In this document: positions 30,255 to 39,542 of the stretch, piece by piece
How the letters are laid out: the number at the start of each line of letters is the position of its first letter
How positions within the stretch are numbered: position 1 is the stretch's first letter
Assembly: GCF_012396235.1 (NCBI RefSeq)
Contig: NZ_JAAXPA010000014.1
Coordinates: 1 to 64,000, forward strand
Length of the DNA stretch: 64,000 bases
Source: Rhodococcus opacus
Lineage (GTDB): Bacteria; Actinomycetota; Actinomycetes; Mycobacteriales; Mycobacteriaceae
Direction: 5' to 3'
The notes under the pieces: generated by a model
The model's database searches: none
Seen by the model: the letters and a program-made list of their open reading frames with translations, nothing else
What the model was told of the DNA's origin: nothing
Translations under genes and position numbers: made by a program

Positions 30255-31849
30255 CCGAATCCGACAACCGCACCGGAGCGGGCGACGCGACGGAACCGGG
30301 TATGTTCTGCCTGGTCCTGCACTCCCACCTGCCCTGGCTCGCCAATCACGGCCGGTGGCCGGTGGGCGAGGAGTGGCTGTACCAGTCGTGGGCGGCGTCG
30401 TACCTCCCTCTCACCGCGATGTTGCGGCGGCTGTCCGACGAGGGTCGCTCACACCTGCTGACCCTCGGCATCACCCCGGTTCTCGCAGCTCAGCTCGATG
30501 ATCCGCACTGTCTGGTGGGGATGCACCACTGGCTCGGGAACTGGCAGATCCGCGCACACGAGGCGGCAGGCATGCCCGACGACGCGCACCGCGATCTCGG
30601 TGCCCGCGAGCACCGCGCGTCCGCCGCCGCACTCGCCGACTTCGAACTGCGCTGGCGGCACGGCGGCTCACCGCTACTGCGCGACCTTCTCGACCGCGGG
30701 GCGTTCGAACTGCTCGGCGGGCCGCTTGCCCACCCGTTCCAGCCGCTGCTCGACCCGCGGTTGCGTGCCTTCTCCCTCAGCGAGGGGCTCGCCGACGCCG
30801 CCACGCGGTGGAACTGCACGCCGACAGGTATCTGGGGGCCCGAATGCGGGTACACCCCCGGCATGGAGACCGGATACGCCGAGGCGGGTGTCACTCATTT
30901 CATGGTCGACGGTCCCGCCCTGCGCGGCGACACGTCGCTCGGCAGACCGGTCCGTGAGTCCGACGTGGTCGCGTTCGGACGCGACCTGCAGGTGAGTTAC
31001 CGGGTGTGGTCGCCGAAGTCGGGCTACCCCGGGCACGGCGCCTACCGTGACTTCCACACGTACGACCACGACACCGGCCTCAAACCGGCCCGGGTGACCG
31101 GCCGCACGGTCGACTCGGCCGACAAGGCGCCATACGACCCCGCCCTGGCTACGGCCGCGGTCGACCGGCACGTGGCCGACTTCGTCGCCACCGTCCGCAG
31201 GCGCCTGCGCGACGAGTCGGAGCGCATCGGACGGCCCGCGCTCGTCGTCGCCGCGTTCGACACGGAACTGTTCGGGCACTGGTGGCACGAGGGCCCCGAG
31301 TGGCTCGAGAAGGTGCTGCGGGCGCTGCCCGAGGCCGGAATCCGGGTCGGCACCCTCGATGACGCCCGGCGGCAGGGCTACGTGGGCGAACCCGTCCAGC
31401 TCGAGAAATCGTCGTGGGGATCCGGCAAGGATTGGCGGGTATGGGCCGGCGATCAGGTCTCGGACCTGGTGCAACTCAACTCCGAGGTGGTCGCGACCGC
31501 CCTCGACACCGTGGACAAGACCCGCGACACCAATGCTGCCCCCGGACGTCCCGCGCTCCGGAACCGCGTGAACGATCAGATACTGCGGGAGGCACTCATA
31601 ACGGTGTCGAGCGACTGGGCGTTCATGGTCAGCAAGGATTCCGCGGCCGGATATGCCCGCGACCGGGCACACAAGCACGCACATGCCACCCGCGAAATCG
31701 CGGCCGCGGTGTCGGCGGGCAAGGACGCGGCCGCGAACCGGCTCGCAGAGGGATGGAATCGCGCCGACGGCCTGTTCCCCGGGCTCGACGCGCGGCGTCT
31801 GCCCGGCAGGGAGCACCGGCTGACGGGCACCGAGGGAGGGGCGTCGTGA
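30251..31849 (+). CDS. GH57-family 1,4-alpha-glucan branching-type enzyme (Rv3031-like)
   Basis: A 532-residue GH57 protein. Motif 1 is LVLHSHLPWL, the catalytic nucleophile lies in GIWGPECGYTPGM (Glu about residue 200), and the acid/base aspartate in AAFDTELFGHWWHEG (about 335). C-terminal helices (NDQILREALITVSSDWAF) belong to the branching-enzyme subgroup. In mycobacteria this gene takes part in methylglucose lipopolysaccharide and glycogen-like polymer synthesis. GTG overlaps the upstream stop as GTGA, and its own stop overlaps the next start. Confidence 0.9.
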   Translation: MTESDNRTGAGDATEPGMFCLVLHSHLPWLANHGRWPVGEEWLYQSWAASYLPLTAMLRRLSDEGRSHLLTLGITPVLAAQLDDPHCLVGMHHWLGNWQIRAHEAAGMPDDAHRDLGAREHRASAAALADFELRWRHGGSPLLRDLLDRGAFELLGGPLAHPFQPLLDPRLRAFSLSEGLADAATRWNCTPTGIWGPECGYTPGMETGYAEAGVTHFMVDGPALRGDTSLGRPVRESDVVAFGRDLQVSYRVWSPKSGYPGHGAYRDFHTYDHDTGLKPARVTGRTVDSADKAPYDPALATAAVDRHVADFVATVRRRLRDESERIGRPALVVAAFDTELFGHWWHEGPEWLEKVLRALPEAGIRVGTLDDARRQGYVGEPVQLEKSSWGSGKDWRVWAGDQVSDLVQLNSEVVATALDTVDKTRDTNAAPGRPALRNRVNDQILREALITVSSDWAFMVSKDSAAGYARDRAHKHAHATREIAAAVSAGKDAAANRLAEGWNRADGLFPGLDARRLPGREHRLTGTEGGAS

Positions 31850-33090
31850 AGATCCTGATCGTGTCGTGGGAGTACCCACCCGTCGTGGTCGGCGGTCTCG
31901 GCCGCCACGTCCACCACCTGGCCACCGAACTCGCGGCGGCCGGACACGAAGTGGTGGTGTTGTCGCGGCGGCCGTCGGGCACCGACGCCTCCACCCATCC
32001 CACCGTCACCCACATCGAGGACGGCGTGCTGGTCGTCGCCGTCGCCGAGGACCCCGCGCACTTCGTCTTCGGCGAGGACATGCTGGCGTGGACACTCGCG
32101 ATGGGGCACGCGATGGTGCGGGCCGGCGTCGCCCTGCACAAGCCCGGTGTCGGGGAGGGCTGGCAGCCGGACGTGGTGCACGCACACGACTGGCTCGTGG
32201 CCCACCCCGCCATCGCGTTGGCCGAATTCTACGACGTCCCTTTGGTTTCCACACTCCACGCCACCGAGGCCGGACGGCACAGCGGCTGGGTGTCCGGCCG
32301 GATCAACCGGCAGGTGCATTCGGTGGAATGGTGGCTGGCCAACGAATCCGATGCGCTCATTACCTGTTCCGCGTCGATGCAGGACGAAGTGACCACACTC
32401 TACGGTCCGCAGCTCCCACCGATCACGGTGATCCGCAACGGAATCGACCTCACCACCTGGAGCTTCCGCGAGCGCGCGCCACGGTCCGGACCGCCGAAAC
32501 TACTGTTCGTCGGCCGCCTCGAATACGAGAAGGGCGTGCAGGACGCCATCGCCGCGCTCCCCCGCATCCGCCGCAGCCACCCCGGGACCACGCTGTCGAT
32601 CGCCGGTGAAGGCACCCAGTTCACCTGGCTCTACCAGCAGGCCCGCACCCATCGCGTCGCCCGTGCCGTGAACTTCCTCGGCAACCTCGACCACATCGAA
32701 CTGCTCGGGTGGCTGCACGGCGCCGACGCCATCGTCCTGCCCAGCCGGTACGAACCGTTCGGCATCATCGCACTCGAAGCCGCCGCCTCCGGCACCCCGC
32801 TCGTGGCGTCCACCGCCGGCGGCCTCGGTGAAGCGGTCGTCGACGGCGAGACCGGCATGTCGTTCCAGCCGGGCGACGTCACCGGGCTCACGTCCGCGGT
32901 CCGGGAGGTCCTCGACGACCCGGCCGGCGCCCAGCAGCGCGCGGTGGCCGCCCGTGACCGTCTCACCGCGGATTTCGACTGGAACAAGGTGGCCGAGGAC
33001 ACCGTCCACGTCTACGCGGGCGCCAAGCGTCGCGTGCGGCACCCGTTGGCGAGGCCGGAGATTCCCGAGCGTCCGCTGCCCGGTCGCTGA
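31846..33090 (+). CDS. GT4-family alpha-glucosyltransferase (Rv3032-like)
   Basis: A 414-residue GT-B fold enzyme. The N-terminal sugar-acceptor domain begins KILIVSWEYPPVVVGGLGRH, the glycogen-synthase-like phosphate loop. The nucleotide-sugar domain has LLFVGRLEYEKGVQDAI and the E-X7-E motif in PSRYEPFGIIALEAAASG. The M. tuberculosis homologue elongates alpha-1,4-glucan of methylglucose lipopolysaccharide. GTG overlaps the GH57 stop (GTGA) and has GAGGGAGGG upstream. It ends eight bases before the convergent DUF3253 gene. Confidence 0.92.
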   Translation: MKILIVSWEYPPVVVGGLGRHVHHLATELAAAGHEVVVLSRRPSGTDASTHPTVTHIEDGVLVVAVAEDPAHFVFGEDMLAWTLAMGHAMVRAGVALHKPGVGEGWQPDVVHAHDWLVAHPAIALAEFYDVPLVSTLHATEAGRHSGWVSGRINRQVHSVEWWLANESDALITCSASMQDEVTTLYGPQLPPITVIRNGIDLTTWSFRERAPRSGPPKLLFVGRLEYEKGVQDAIAALPRIRRSHPGTTLSIAGEGTQFTWLYQQARTHRVARAVNFLGNLDHIELLGWLHGADAIVLPSRYEPFGIIALEAAASGTPLVASTAGGLGEAVVDGETGMSFQPGDVTGLTSAVREVLDDPAGAQQRAVAARDRLTADFDWNKVAEDTVHVYAGAKRRVRHPLARPEIPERPLPGR

Positions 33091-33098
33091 CGTGGCCC

Positions 33099-33356
33099 TC
33101 AGTCCGCGCGGGCCCGCCGGATCCGGATCGGACCCCGTGCCGATCCCGGATCCACGACGGCACCCTTCTGAGTGACCTCGACCTCCCCGGCATCGGCCAG
33201 GCGCCGGGCGGCCTCCCGCACCGGCTCCATGAGGGGACGCCAGTCGTCCGGTGCGACGGCCCGCGCGACATCCGACGGGCAGATGCTCGAATTCGCGGAC
33301 CGCGCGTCGAGGAGCGCCCGGATGCGCTCCTCGAGTTCACTGCCCGACGCGGTCAT
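33099..33356 (-). CDS. DUF3253 small protein
   Basis: An 85-residue protein with the DUF3253 pattern: SICPSDVARAVAPDDWRPLM, then EAARRLADAGEVEVTQKG and the end GPIRIRRARAD. It looks like a winged-helix fold, so nucleic-acid binding is possible, but no role is known. ATG at 33354-33356 has CATAGT ending seven bases upstream, the same hexamer and spacing as the GNAT gene at 19953, suggesting a leaderless mRNA. The upstream in-frame extension is Arg-rich noise. Confidence 0.75.
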   Translation of the reverse strand: MTASGSELEERIRALLDARSANSSICPSDVARAVAPDDWRPLMEPVREAARRLADAGEVEVTQKGAVVDPGSARGPIRIRRARAD

Positions 33357-33381
33357 GCTGCCGACTATGCCACCGCGCCGG

Positions 33382-34125
33382 TCAGTTCTCCTGCGCCGCC
33401 TTCTTCCGGGCGATGTCCTCGAGGGCCGCGATGTACTTCGCGCGTTCGGACGCACCCGCCTCCCACTCGGCCTTGCGGTTCTTCACGGGCTTGGCCGGCG
33501 AGCCGACGGCGATGCTGAAGTCCGGGATGTCACCCTTGACGACGGCATGCGCGCCGAGAACACAGCCTCGCCCCACCCGCGTGTTGCGGAGAACCGTGAC
33601 CTTGGCCGCCACCCACGTGTCGGGTCCGATGCGGACCGGGCCCTTCACGATGCCCTGATCCTTGATCGGGACGTTCACATCGTCCATGCGGTGATCGAAG
33701 TCGGTGATGTAGCACCAGTCGGCCACGAGCGTCGACGCGCCGATCTCGATGTCGAGGTACGTGTTGACGACGTTGTCCTTGCCGAAGACCACCTTGTCGC
33801 CGATGCGCAGCGAACCCTCGTGGCAGCGGATCGCGTTGCCGTCGCCGATGTGCACCCAGCGGCCGATCTCGAGCCGCGACAGGTCGGGGGTCGAATGGAT
33901 CTCCACCCGCTTGCCGAGGAACACCATGCCGCGCAGGATCACGTGCGGGTTGGCCAGCTTGAACTTCGCGAGCCGGTAGTACCGCACGAGGTACCACGGC
34001 GTGTACGCCTTGTTCGCCAGCACCCATCGCAGCGAGTCGCGTGTTAGGAAGCGGGCCTGCTCGCTGTCGCTCCGCCGGGATCCTCGCCACCTCGTACGCA
34101 ACGGTGCGCCCCACATGCTCGTCAT
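33382..34125 (-). CDS. Left-handed beta-helix acetyltransferase (Rv3034c-like)
   Basis: A 247-residue hexapeptide-repeat acyltransferase. Repeats run from about residue 60 to 200 (VEIHSTPDLSRLEIGRWV, HIGDGNAIRC, LRIGDKVVFGKDNVV, GPVRIGPDTWVAAKVTVL, RVGRGCVLGAHAVV), and the usual SIAVGSPAKPVK follows. In the mycobacterial cluster this gene is implicated in acylation of methylglucose lipopolysaccharide. ATG at 34123-34125 has TAGGCT eight bases upstream and no ribosome site; an ATG three codons later is possible. Confidence 0.87.
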   Translation of the reverse strand: MTSMWGAPLRTRWRGSRRSDSEQARFLTRDSLRWVLANKAYTPWYLVRYYRLAKFKLANPHVILRGMVFLGKRVEIHSTPDLSRLEIGRWVHIGDGNAIRCHEGSLRIGDKVVFGKDNVVNTYLDIEIGASTLVADWCYITDFDHRMDDVNVPIKDQGIVKGPVRIGPDTWVAAKVTVLRNTRVGRGCVLGAHAVVKGDIPDFSIAVGSPAKPVKNRKAEWEAGASERAKYIAALEDIARKKAAQEN

Positions 34126-34264
34126 AGCCTGTCAGCCTACGTTCACAGCTCGGGCCCCCGGTCGGGTGCGTCCGGACTCCGACACCGGCATCGGGGTGTG
34201 CCGATCGGCGCAGCCTCGGCGGGATAGTCTCTGGGCCGAGCGTTATCGAAGACGAGGAGAAGTA

Positions 34265-35572
34265 ATGCGGCGGGTCCTACGTTCGTCAGTACTGGCGCTG
34301 GCGACGATCTCGGCTGTCGTCCTCAGCGGCTGCAGCAGCGGAACGCAGGTCGACGACATCTTCTCCGCGGGCGGGTGGCCCGGCATGCACGCCGACGCCC
34401 GCAACAGCGACACCAGCCCCGTCACCGGTTCCCGCGAACTCTCCTTCGCCTGGTCGCGGCCGCTCGGCGGTCCGGTGGCGAATTACGCGTCGGTGGCCGC
34501 CAGCGGCCAGATCTTCATCACGGCCCGCACCGAGAAGGGCTGCAACCTCTTCTCCTACCAGATGGACAGCGGCCGCAAACGCTGGTGCCGTCAGCTCGCG
34601 CCGGGTGTCGTGGCCTCCACGCCGATCATCGACGGCGCCGCCAACGTGTACGTGGGTGAGAACGGCGCCATCAACTCGTTCAACGAGTACGGCCAGCTGC
34701 GTTGGCGCACACCGGTGGTCGGGACGCCGCTGTCGGCGCAGTTCACCGGCGACGGCAATCTCCTCTTCATCACCCAGCTCGGCCAGATCAACGTCGTGGA
34801 CACGCAGACCGGTCAGAAGGTCGTGGCGCCGTACGATCTCGTCCCGCCGCCGTCCGTCGCCGAGGGCGCGACCGTCGACATCCTGCCCGACGACAAGGGC
34901 CTCAGCGGCTGCTTCTTCGGCGCACCCGACTGCCCGGTGGCGAACATGCCGGCCATCGACCTCGAGTCCGGCAAGTTCTACTTCACGTTCTTCGCCCCAG
35001 GAGCACCCGCGGCGGAACTCGTCGCAATGAAGTACTCCGGCGGCGACAACCCCGCGATCACTCAGGAATGGTCCAGCGATGCACTGCCGGGCGGCAGCGC
35101 GTCCAGTCCCGATCTGTCGGCCGACGGCTCCGTCGTCTACACCAACGACAACTGGGGCACGTTGTGGGCGATCGATTCCGCGACCGGCGATCCGAAGTGG
35201 AGTTACGACATCGGGTATGCCGCCGCCGGCAGCCCGTCGACGTCCGCGGACGGTCTGATCATCCCCGCGGGCGGACTCGACGGCCACCTGCTGGCGTTGC
35301 AGGACAAGGGCGATCATGCCGAACTTGTCTGGGAGCGGAAGGATCTGCTGCAGCTGGGCGTCCCGGCCCAGACGGCCGGGTCCACCGGTTACGCGGTGGT
35401 CCGCGAGGGTACGGACGGACTGGCGATGCTCACGTTCGACACCGGGACCGGCGAAACCCTCGACCAGGACACCCTGCCCGGGGCGAAGGGCTTCACGGTC
35501 GGCACGTCCGTCGGGCCGAAGGGTGAAGTTCTCACGCCGACACTGCTCGGAGAGCTTTTCGTCCTCCGCTGA
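34265..35572 (+). CDS. PQQ-propeller lipoprotein (Rv3035-like)
   Basis: A 435-residue exported lipoprotein with lipobox VLSGC (Cys about residue 23). The mature part is a beta-propeller of PQQ/WD-like blades similar to BamB: SYQMDSGRKRWCRQL, YGQLRWRTPVVGT, GTLWAIDSATGDPKWSYDI, GLDGHLLALQDKG. There are no obvious cofactor residues, so it may be a scaffold. ATG at 34265 has AGGAGA upstream. The gene lies in the conserved polysaccharide cluster, and its stop codon is followed immediately by a 46-base palindrome. Confidence 0.87.
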   Translation: MRRVLRSSVLALATISAVVLSGCSSGTQVDDIFSAGGWPGMHADARNSDTSPVTGSRELSFAWSRPLGGPVANYASVAASGQIFITARTEKGCNLFSYQMDSGRKRWCRQLAPGVVASTPIIDGAANVYVGENGAINSFNEYGQLRWRTPVVGTPLSAQFTGDGNLLFITQLGQINVVDTQTGQKVVAPYDLVPPPSVAEGATVDILPDDKGLSGCFFGAPDCPVANMPAIDLESGKFYFTFFAPGAPAAELVAMKYSGGDNPAITQEWSSDALPGGSASSPDLSADGSVVYTNDNWGTLWAIDSATGDPKWSYDIGYAAAGSPSTSADGLIIPAGGLDGHLLALQDKGDHAELVWERKDLLQLGVPAQTAGSTGYAVVREGTDGLAMLTFDTGTGETLDQDTLPGAKGFTVGTSVGPKGEVLTPTLLGELFVLR

Positions 35573-35618
35573 CCCGTGAGTACTTATTAACGTCCGGCGG
35601 TTAAGAAGTACTCACGGG
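35573..35618. repeat. 46-base palindrome, copy 1 of a repeated element
   Basis: Arms of 23 bases with three mismatches, CCCGTGAGTACTTATTAACG and its near complement, starting directly after the PQQ-lipoprotein stop and running seven bases into the 3' end of the convergent THUMP-like gene. It can act as a bidirectional terminator. The inner 40 bases (35576-35615) match the element at 51075-51114 at 36 positions. Confidence 0.8.
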
Positions 35619-36769
35619 CGCGAAGCGCAGATGAAGACGACGCCGGCTCGGCCGATCCGCGTGATCACCACACTGAGCGAACGACTTCCGCGCAGTTTCA
35701 GCTTGGGACGCAGGACCGCGGGATCGACGTCGACGCCGCGCACGAGGATTTCCGCCACCCCGCAGTCGTGCCGCGCCAGCTCCTGCCGCAGCGACTTCTC
35801 CGAATACTTCACCTGTTCGAGAATGCGGAAGCCCCGCACGCCGTCGGGGACCGAATCGCCGGTGAGATAGGCGATCCGGGGATCCAGCTGCCACAGCCCG
35901 TGCCGGGCGGCGTAGTGCCGCACCAGGCCCGCACGCACGACGGCGCCGTCGGGGTCGATGATCCACTCGCCCGGCGCGCGTTCGGGGATGTCGTCGTCCT
36001 CGGCGTCCGTCACCGTCCACGCGGTGCCGTCGGAGCCGAGGACGCTCGCTCGCCGGGTGACACCGGCTCCGGACAGTCCCGGCGACCACAGGCACGCCTC
36101 GCGCACGCCGCCGTCGAGCGACACCACCTCCACCTCGCCGTCCCAGCCGAGCCGGTCGAAATCGAGTCCGGGGGCGCACTTCACCGCGAGATCCCGTCCA
36201 CGGTATGCGTCGATCAGATCGGGCAGCGGCGGCTCCAGCGCGGCGGGGTCGTGTGTGCGCCTGCCGCCGGACCGTCGCGCCGGATCCGCGAGCACGACGG
36301 TGCCGCGGGTGCACGGGACGAGCGCGTCGGCGCGGAGAACGGCCGCCCCGGGAACGTTGTGCTGCGCCATCAGGAGCCGGACCGGGTCGAGGTCGCTGCC
36401 GATCACGGTTGCGGCCGTCCCGGCCACCGCGTCCAGTTCGGCGCCGATGGAGCACGTGACGTCGTGGACGTGCCGGTCCTTCAGCCGCGTCGCACGGTGT
36501 GCGGCGACCGCACGTGGTGTCGCCTGTTGCAGGGCGTCGTCGGTGAAGAACCAGTTTTCGGTGCCGGGAAGTTTGGCGGCCGCCTTCCGCCGCAACAGCA
36601 CGGTCTCCACCAGCAGCGCCACGTGTGAGCCGAAACGCGTACGCGCCCGGCCGATGTCGGCCAGGCGCGTAGACGTGGTCAGTGCGAAGCCGTCCACCTC
36701 CGCGAGCGCGGCTGCCCCGTCCGGGCTCTGCAGGAACTCCACGTCCCCGGCAGTGAACGCATAGCCCAA
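35612..36769 (-). CDS. Class I SAM methyltransferase-like protein with THUMP-like domain (Rv3037c-like)
   Basis: A 385-residue protein. The Rossmann region reads VHDVTCSIGAELDAVAG and VIGSDLDPVRLLMAQHN, with VVLADPARRSGGRR at the motif IV position (DPAR). A C-terminal THUMP-like segment (EQVKYSEKSLRQELARHDCG to ILVRGVDVDPAVLRPKLKLR) follows. Rv3037c lies in the methylglucose-lipopolysaccharide region, but the motif DPAR and THUMP-like part suggest RNA or another substrate. The start is uncertain: TTG at 36767-36769 lies one base after the upstream stop, and GTG eight codons in is an alternative. Confidence 0.8.
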   Translation of the reverse strand: MGYAFTAGDVEFLQSPDGAAALAEVDGFALTTSTRLADIGRARTRFGSHVALLVETVLLRRKAAAKLPGTENWFFTDDALQQATPRAVAAHRATRLKDRHVHDVTCSIGAELDAVAGTAATVIGSDLDPVRLLMAQHNVPGAAVLRADALVPCTRGTVVLADPARRSGGRRTHDPAALEPPLPDLIDAYRGRDLAVKCAPGLDFDRLGWDGEVEVVSLDGGVREACLWSPGLSGAGVTRRASVLGSDGTAWTVTDAEDDDIPERAPGEWIIDPDGAVVRAGLVRHYAARHGLWQLDPRIAYLTGDSVPDGVRGFRILEQVKYSEKSLRQELARHDCGVAEILVRGVDVDPAVLRPKLKLRGSRSLSVVITRIGRAGVVFICASRP

Positions 36770-36770
36770 T

Positions 36771-37742
36771 TCAGTTGCCGGGCTTCACGCCGGTGATCAT
36801 GACGTTGTAGAAGAATCCCCGTGGAACCACGTGCCGGAGAACCTTCTCGTCGACCCAGCTGAGCGTCTTCCATCCGGTGAACGCGAAACGCCCCCAGCCC
36901 CAGCCCAGCTTCTCCGGGGGCACAGCCGCCTCGAACGTGCGGACGGGCCACCCGAGCAGAGCGGCGGCGAATTCCTCGGTGGCCGCGTGAACCTGCTCGG
37001 CGCCTGCCGACTTCGCGATCTTCTCGAGGTCGCTCGGATCGAACGTGTGGAGGTCGACGACGGCCTCGAGCGCGGCCGCGCGGGAGGACTCGTCCAATTC
37101 CGCCTGCGGGCGACGCCAGTCCGCTAGGAACGGCAACTTGGTGACCCGGGTGGTGACCTCCCACGTCGCGCGACCCAGCCAGCGGGCGTAGAAGTTGCCG
37201 ATCGTGGTCGGCTCACCGGCGAACACGAAACGCCCGCCCGGCTTCAGGACGCGCAGAACCTCGCGCAGCGACTGCTCGACATCCGGGATGTGATGCAGGA
37301 CAGCGTGTCCCACGACGAGGTCGAACGTACCGTCCTCGTACGGGATGGTTTCGGCGTCGGCGACGCGGCCGTCGACGGACAATCCCAGGCCCTCGGCGTT
37401 GCGGAGGGCGACCTTCACCATGCCGGGCGACAGGTCGGTGACCGAACCGGTCTTCGCGACCCCGCCCTGCATCAGGTTGAGGAGGAAGAATCCGGTGCCG
37501 CAGCCCAGTTCGAGCGCCCGCTCGTAGGGCAGCGGCTGATCGCCCGCGACGGCGTCGAAACGTCCGCGCGCGTAGTCGATGCACCGCTCGTCGTACGAGA
37601 TCGACCACTTCTCGTCGTACGTCTCGGCTTCCCAGTCGTGGTACAGCACCTGGGCGAGTTTGGTGTCCTTCAGCGCAGCCTCTACCTCTTCGGCGGTGGC
37701 GTGCGGATGAGGAGCTGGGTCGTCATGGGCGCTTGCAGTCAT
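36771..37742 (-). CDS. SAM-dependent methyltransferase (Rv3038c-like)
   Basis: A 323-residue class I methyltransferase. Motif I is ALELGCGTGFFLLNLMQGG (about residues 76-94), motif II IPYEDGTFDLVVGHAVLHH, and post-II VLRVLKPGGRFVFAGEP, as in UbiE/Methyltransf_11 proteins. The C-terminal region (FEAAVPPEKLGWGWGRFAF) is specific to this actinobacterial group. ATG at 37740-37742 has TAGGAT ending seven bases upstream, so leaderless. It is followed by the THUMP-like gene after two bases; they form an operon. Confidence 0.87.
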   Translation of the reverse strand: MTASAHDDPAPHPHATAEEVEAALKDTKLAQVLYHDWEAETYDEKWSISYDERCIDYARGRFDAVAGDQPLPYERALELGCGTGFFLLNLMQGGVAKTGSVTDLSPGMVKVALRNAEGLGLSVDGRVADAETIPYEDGTFDLVVGHAVLHHIPDVEQSLREVLRVLKPGGRFVFAGEPTTIGNFYARWLGRATWEVTTRVTKLPFLADWRRPQAELDESSRAAALEAVVDLHTFDPSDLEKIAKSAGAEQVHAATEEFAAALLGWPVRTFEAAVPPEKLGWGWGRFAFTGWKTLSWVDEKVLRHVVPRGFFYNVMITGVKPGN

Positions 37743-37797
37743 GCGGCAAATCCTACTCGCTGGTAAGAGTGAACAGGTTCTAGTTTCGGGCTCCAGA

Positions 37798-38577
37798 CTA
37801 CTCGCCTGTGAACTGAGCCTTACCTGGGCCGTTCTCGATGAACGATTCCATCCCGATCTTGCGGTCCTGGGTGGCGAACAACGAGGTGAACAGCTGACGC
37901 TCCACCGCGAGCCCGGTCCCCAGGTCGACGTCCAGCCCACGGTCCACGGCGGCCTTCGCCGCAGCCAGGGCGCGGCCCGCTCCCTTCGTGAACTGCGACG
38001 CCCACGTGCGGGCCGCCTCGTACACGTCGTCCGGCGCCACGACCTCGTCGACCAGACCGATCGCGAGAGCCTCCTCGGCGTCGACGAACCGGCCGGTGAA
38101 CAGTAGATCCTTGGCCTTGGACGGTCCGATCAGCCGGGCGAGACGCTGAGTGCCGCCGCCGCCGGGGATGATGCCGAGCAGGATCTCCGGCACGCCGAGC
38201 TTGGCGTTGTCGCCCGCGATGCGCCGGTCCGCCGACAGCGCGACCTCCAGGCCGCCGCCGAGCGCGTACCCCGTGATGGCGGCAACGGTGGGCTTCGGGA
38301 TCTCGGAGACCGCCGCGAGGTCGGACTGCAGGTCGCCGATCACGTCGGACATCTGCCCGAAGTCCATCTCGGACATTTCCTTCACGTCCGCGCCCGCGGC
38401 GAAGACCTTCTCGCCGCCGTAGACGATGACGGCCTTCACGTCGGCGTTGACGGTCGCCTCCCGCGCCGCTGCCCGCAACTCCTGCTGAACCTGGCGGTTC
38501 AGGGCGTTCATCGGGGGGCGCGCCAGCCGGATCGTGCCGATGCCTTCGGATACCTCGAGAGTGACAAACTCAGCCAT
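37798..38577 (-). CDS. echA17: Enoyl-CoA hydratase/isomerase
   Basis: A 259-residue crotonase. Oxyanion-hole glycines are in FAAGADVKEM and GYALGGGLEVAL. Both catalytic glutamates of hydratases are present: one in GGGLEVALSADRRIA and one in GVPEILLGIIPGGGGTQRL. It should hydrate trans-2-enoyl-CoA in beta-oxidation. Position matches Rv3039c (echA17). ATG at 38575-38577 has TAGCCT eight bases upstream and no ribosome site. Confidence 0.92.
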   Translation of the reverse strand: MAEFVTLEVSEGIGTIRLARPPMNALNRQVQQELRAAAREATVNADVKAVIVYGGEKVFAAGADVKEMSEMDFGQMSDVIGDLQSDLAAVSEIPKPTVAAITGYALGGGLEVALSADRRIAGDNAKLGVPEILLGIIPGGGGTQRLARLIGPSKAKDLLFTGRFVDAEEALAIGLVDEVVAPDDVYEAARTWASQFTKGAGRALAAAKAAVDRGLDVDLGTGLAVERQLFTSLFATQDRKIGMESFIENGPGKAQFTGE

Positions 38578-38634
38578 GAGGCAAAAGGCTACTTGTCTGC
38601 CTCCGACCCGGTTTCGCGGCCCGCCGCATCGCGA

Positions 38635-39477
38635 TCAGTCGCGGGACGCCCACGGATGCGGACCGGCTTCGTAGTAGCCGTCCTGCCCCGGGAACTCGAC
38701 GCGGAGCTGCTCCTCGTCCGTGATCAGAGTCGGCAGGATCACCGGGATCTCCGGCTCCGCGGCCAGCACCTCCGCGACCGAACCGAACGCGCTGAGCCCC
38801 GTGAGCTGACTCCACGTCGGCGGCAGCAGAATGCTTCCGCCGCCCTGCCAGTGCGCGAGCGCCGCGGCGGGACTCTGCCACTGCACCTCCTCGGCCTCGG
38901 ACGTCGCGCCGTCCGCGATCTGGCCGTGCGGTGCGGCGGCGACGAAGAAACGCGTGTCGTAGCGGCGGCCCTCGCCGACCGGGGTGATCCAGTTGGCCCA
39001 GGGCCGCAGCAGGTCGGCCCGCAGGACGAGGTTCTCGCGCTTCAGGAAGTCGCTGAACGACAGTTCCCGATTCTCGAGCTGTGTTCGGGACTGCGAATAA
39101 CGGGACGTGTCCGCCACGACCGTGTCCGCGCTCGATCCCGCGAGGAGCACGCCGCATTCCTCGAACGTCTCACGCACCGCCGCACATACGAGGGCCTTCG
39201 CGCGCGCCGCATCGGTGGAGAACCGCCCGGCCCACCAGTCGACGGACGGTCCCGCCCAGTCGACCTCGGCTTCGGCGTCGGACGGGTCGACCCCGCCGCC
39301 GGGGAACACGGTCATGCCGCCGGCGAACGCCATCCCCTTCACCCGGCGGAGGAGGAACACCTCGATACCGGACGCCGCGACATCTGCCGCGGCGTCACGG
39401 ATGAGGATGACCGTGGACGCGTCCTTGGGTGCCACGTCGGTACTGTCGCGGGGCGCCTGCTCTTGCTTCGAGACCAT
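38635..39477 (-). CDS. Nudix hydrolase of the NUDT19/RP2 type
   Basis: A 280-residue Nudix protein. The Nudix box is split: the glycine part GMTVFPGGGVDP (about residues 53-64) is separated from the metal-binding RETFEECGVLL (about 102-112) by an insertion of about 40 residues, as in NUDT19-like CoA diphosphatases. That and the neighbour enoyl-CoA hydratase make CoA or acyl-CoA a plausible substrate (inference). ATG at 39475-39477 has TAGGTT seven bases upstream. Counterpart of Rv3040c. Confidence 0.87.
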   Translation of the reverse strand: MVSKQEQAPRDSTDVAPKDASTVILIRDAAADVAASGIEVFLLRRVKGMAFAGGMTVFPGGGVDPSDAEAEVDWAGPSVDWWAGRFSTDAARAKALVCAAVRETFEECGVLLAGSSADTVVADTSRYSQSRTQLENRELSFSDFLKRENLVLRADLLRPWANWITPVGEGRRYDTRFFVAAAPHGQIADGATSEAEEVQWQSPAAALAHWQGGGSILLPPTWSQLTGLSAFGSVAEVLAAEPEIPVILPTLITDEEQLRVEFPGQDGYYEAGPHPWASRD

Positions 39478-39542
39478 GTCTCGGAACCTACGCCGCCGGG
39501 TGACGCGGGTCGCAGTCGGTCCCCCGGTGTGACCGCCGGTCC

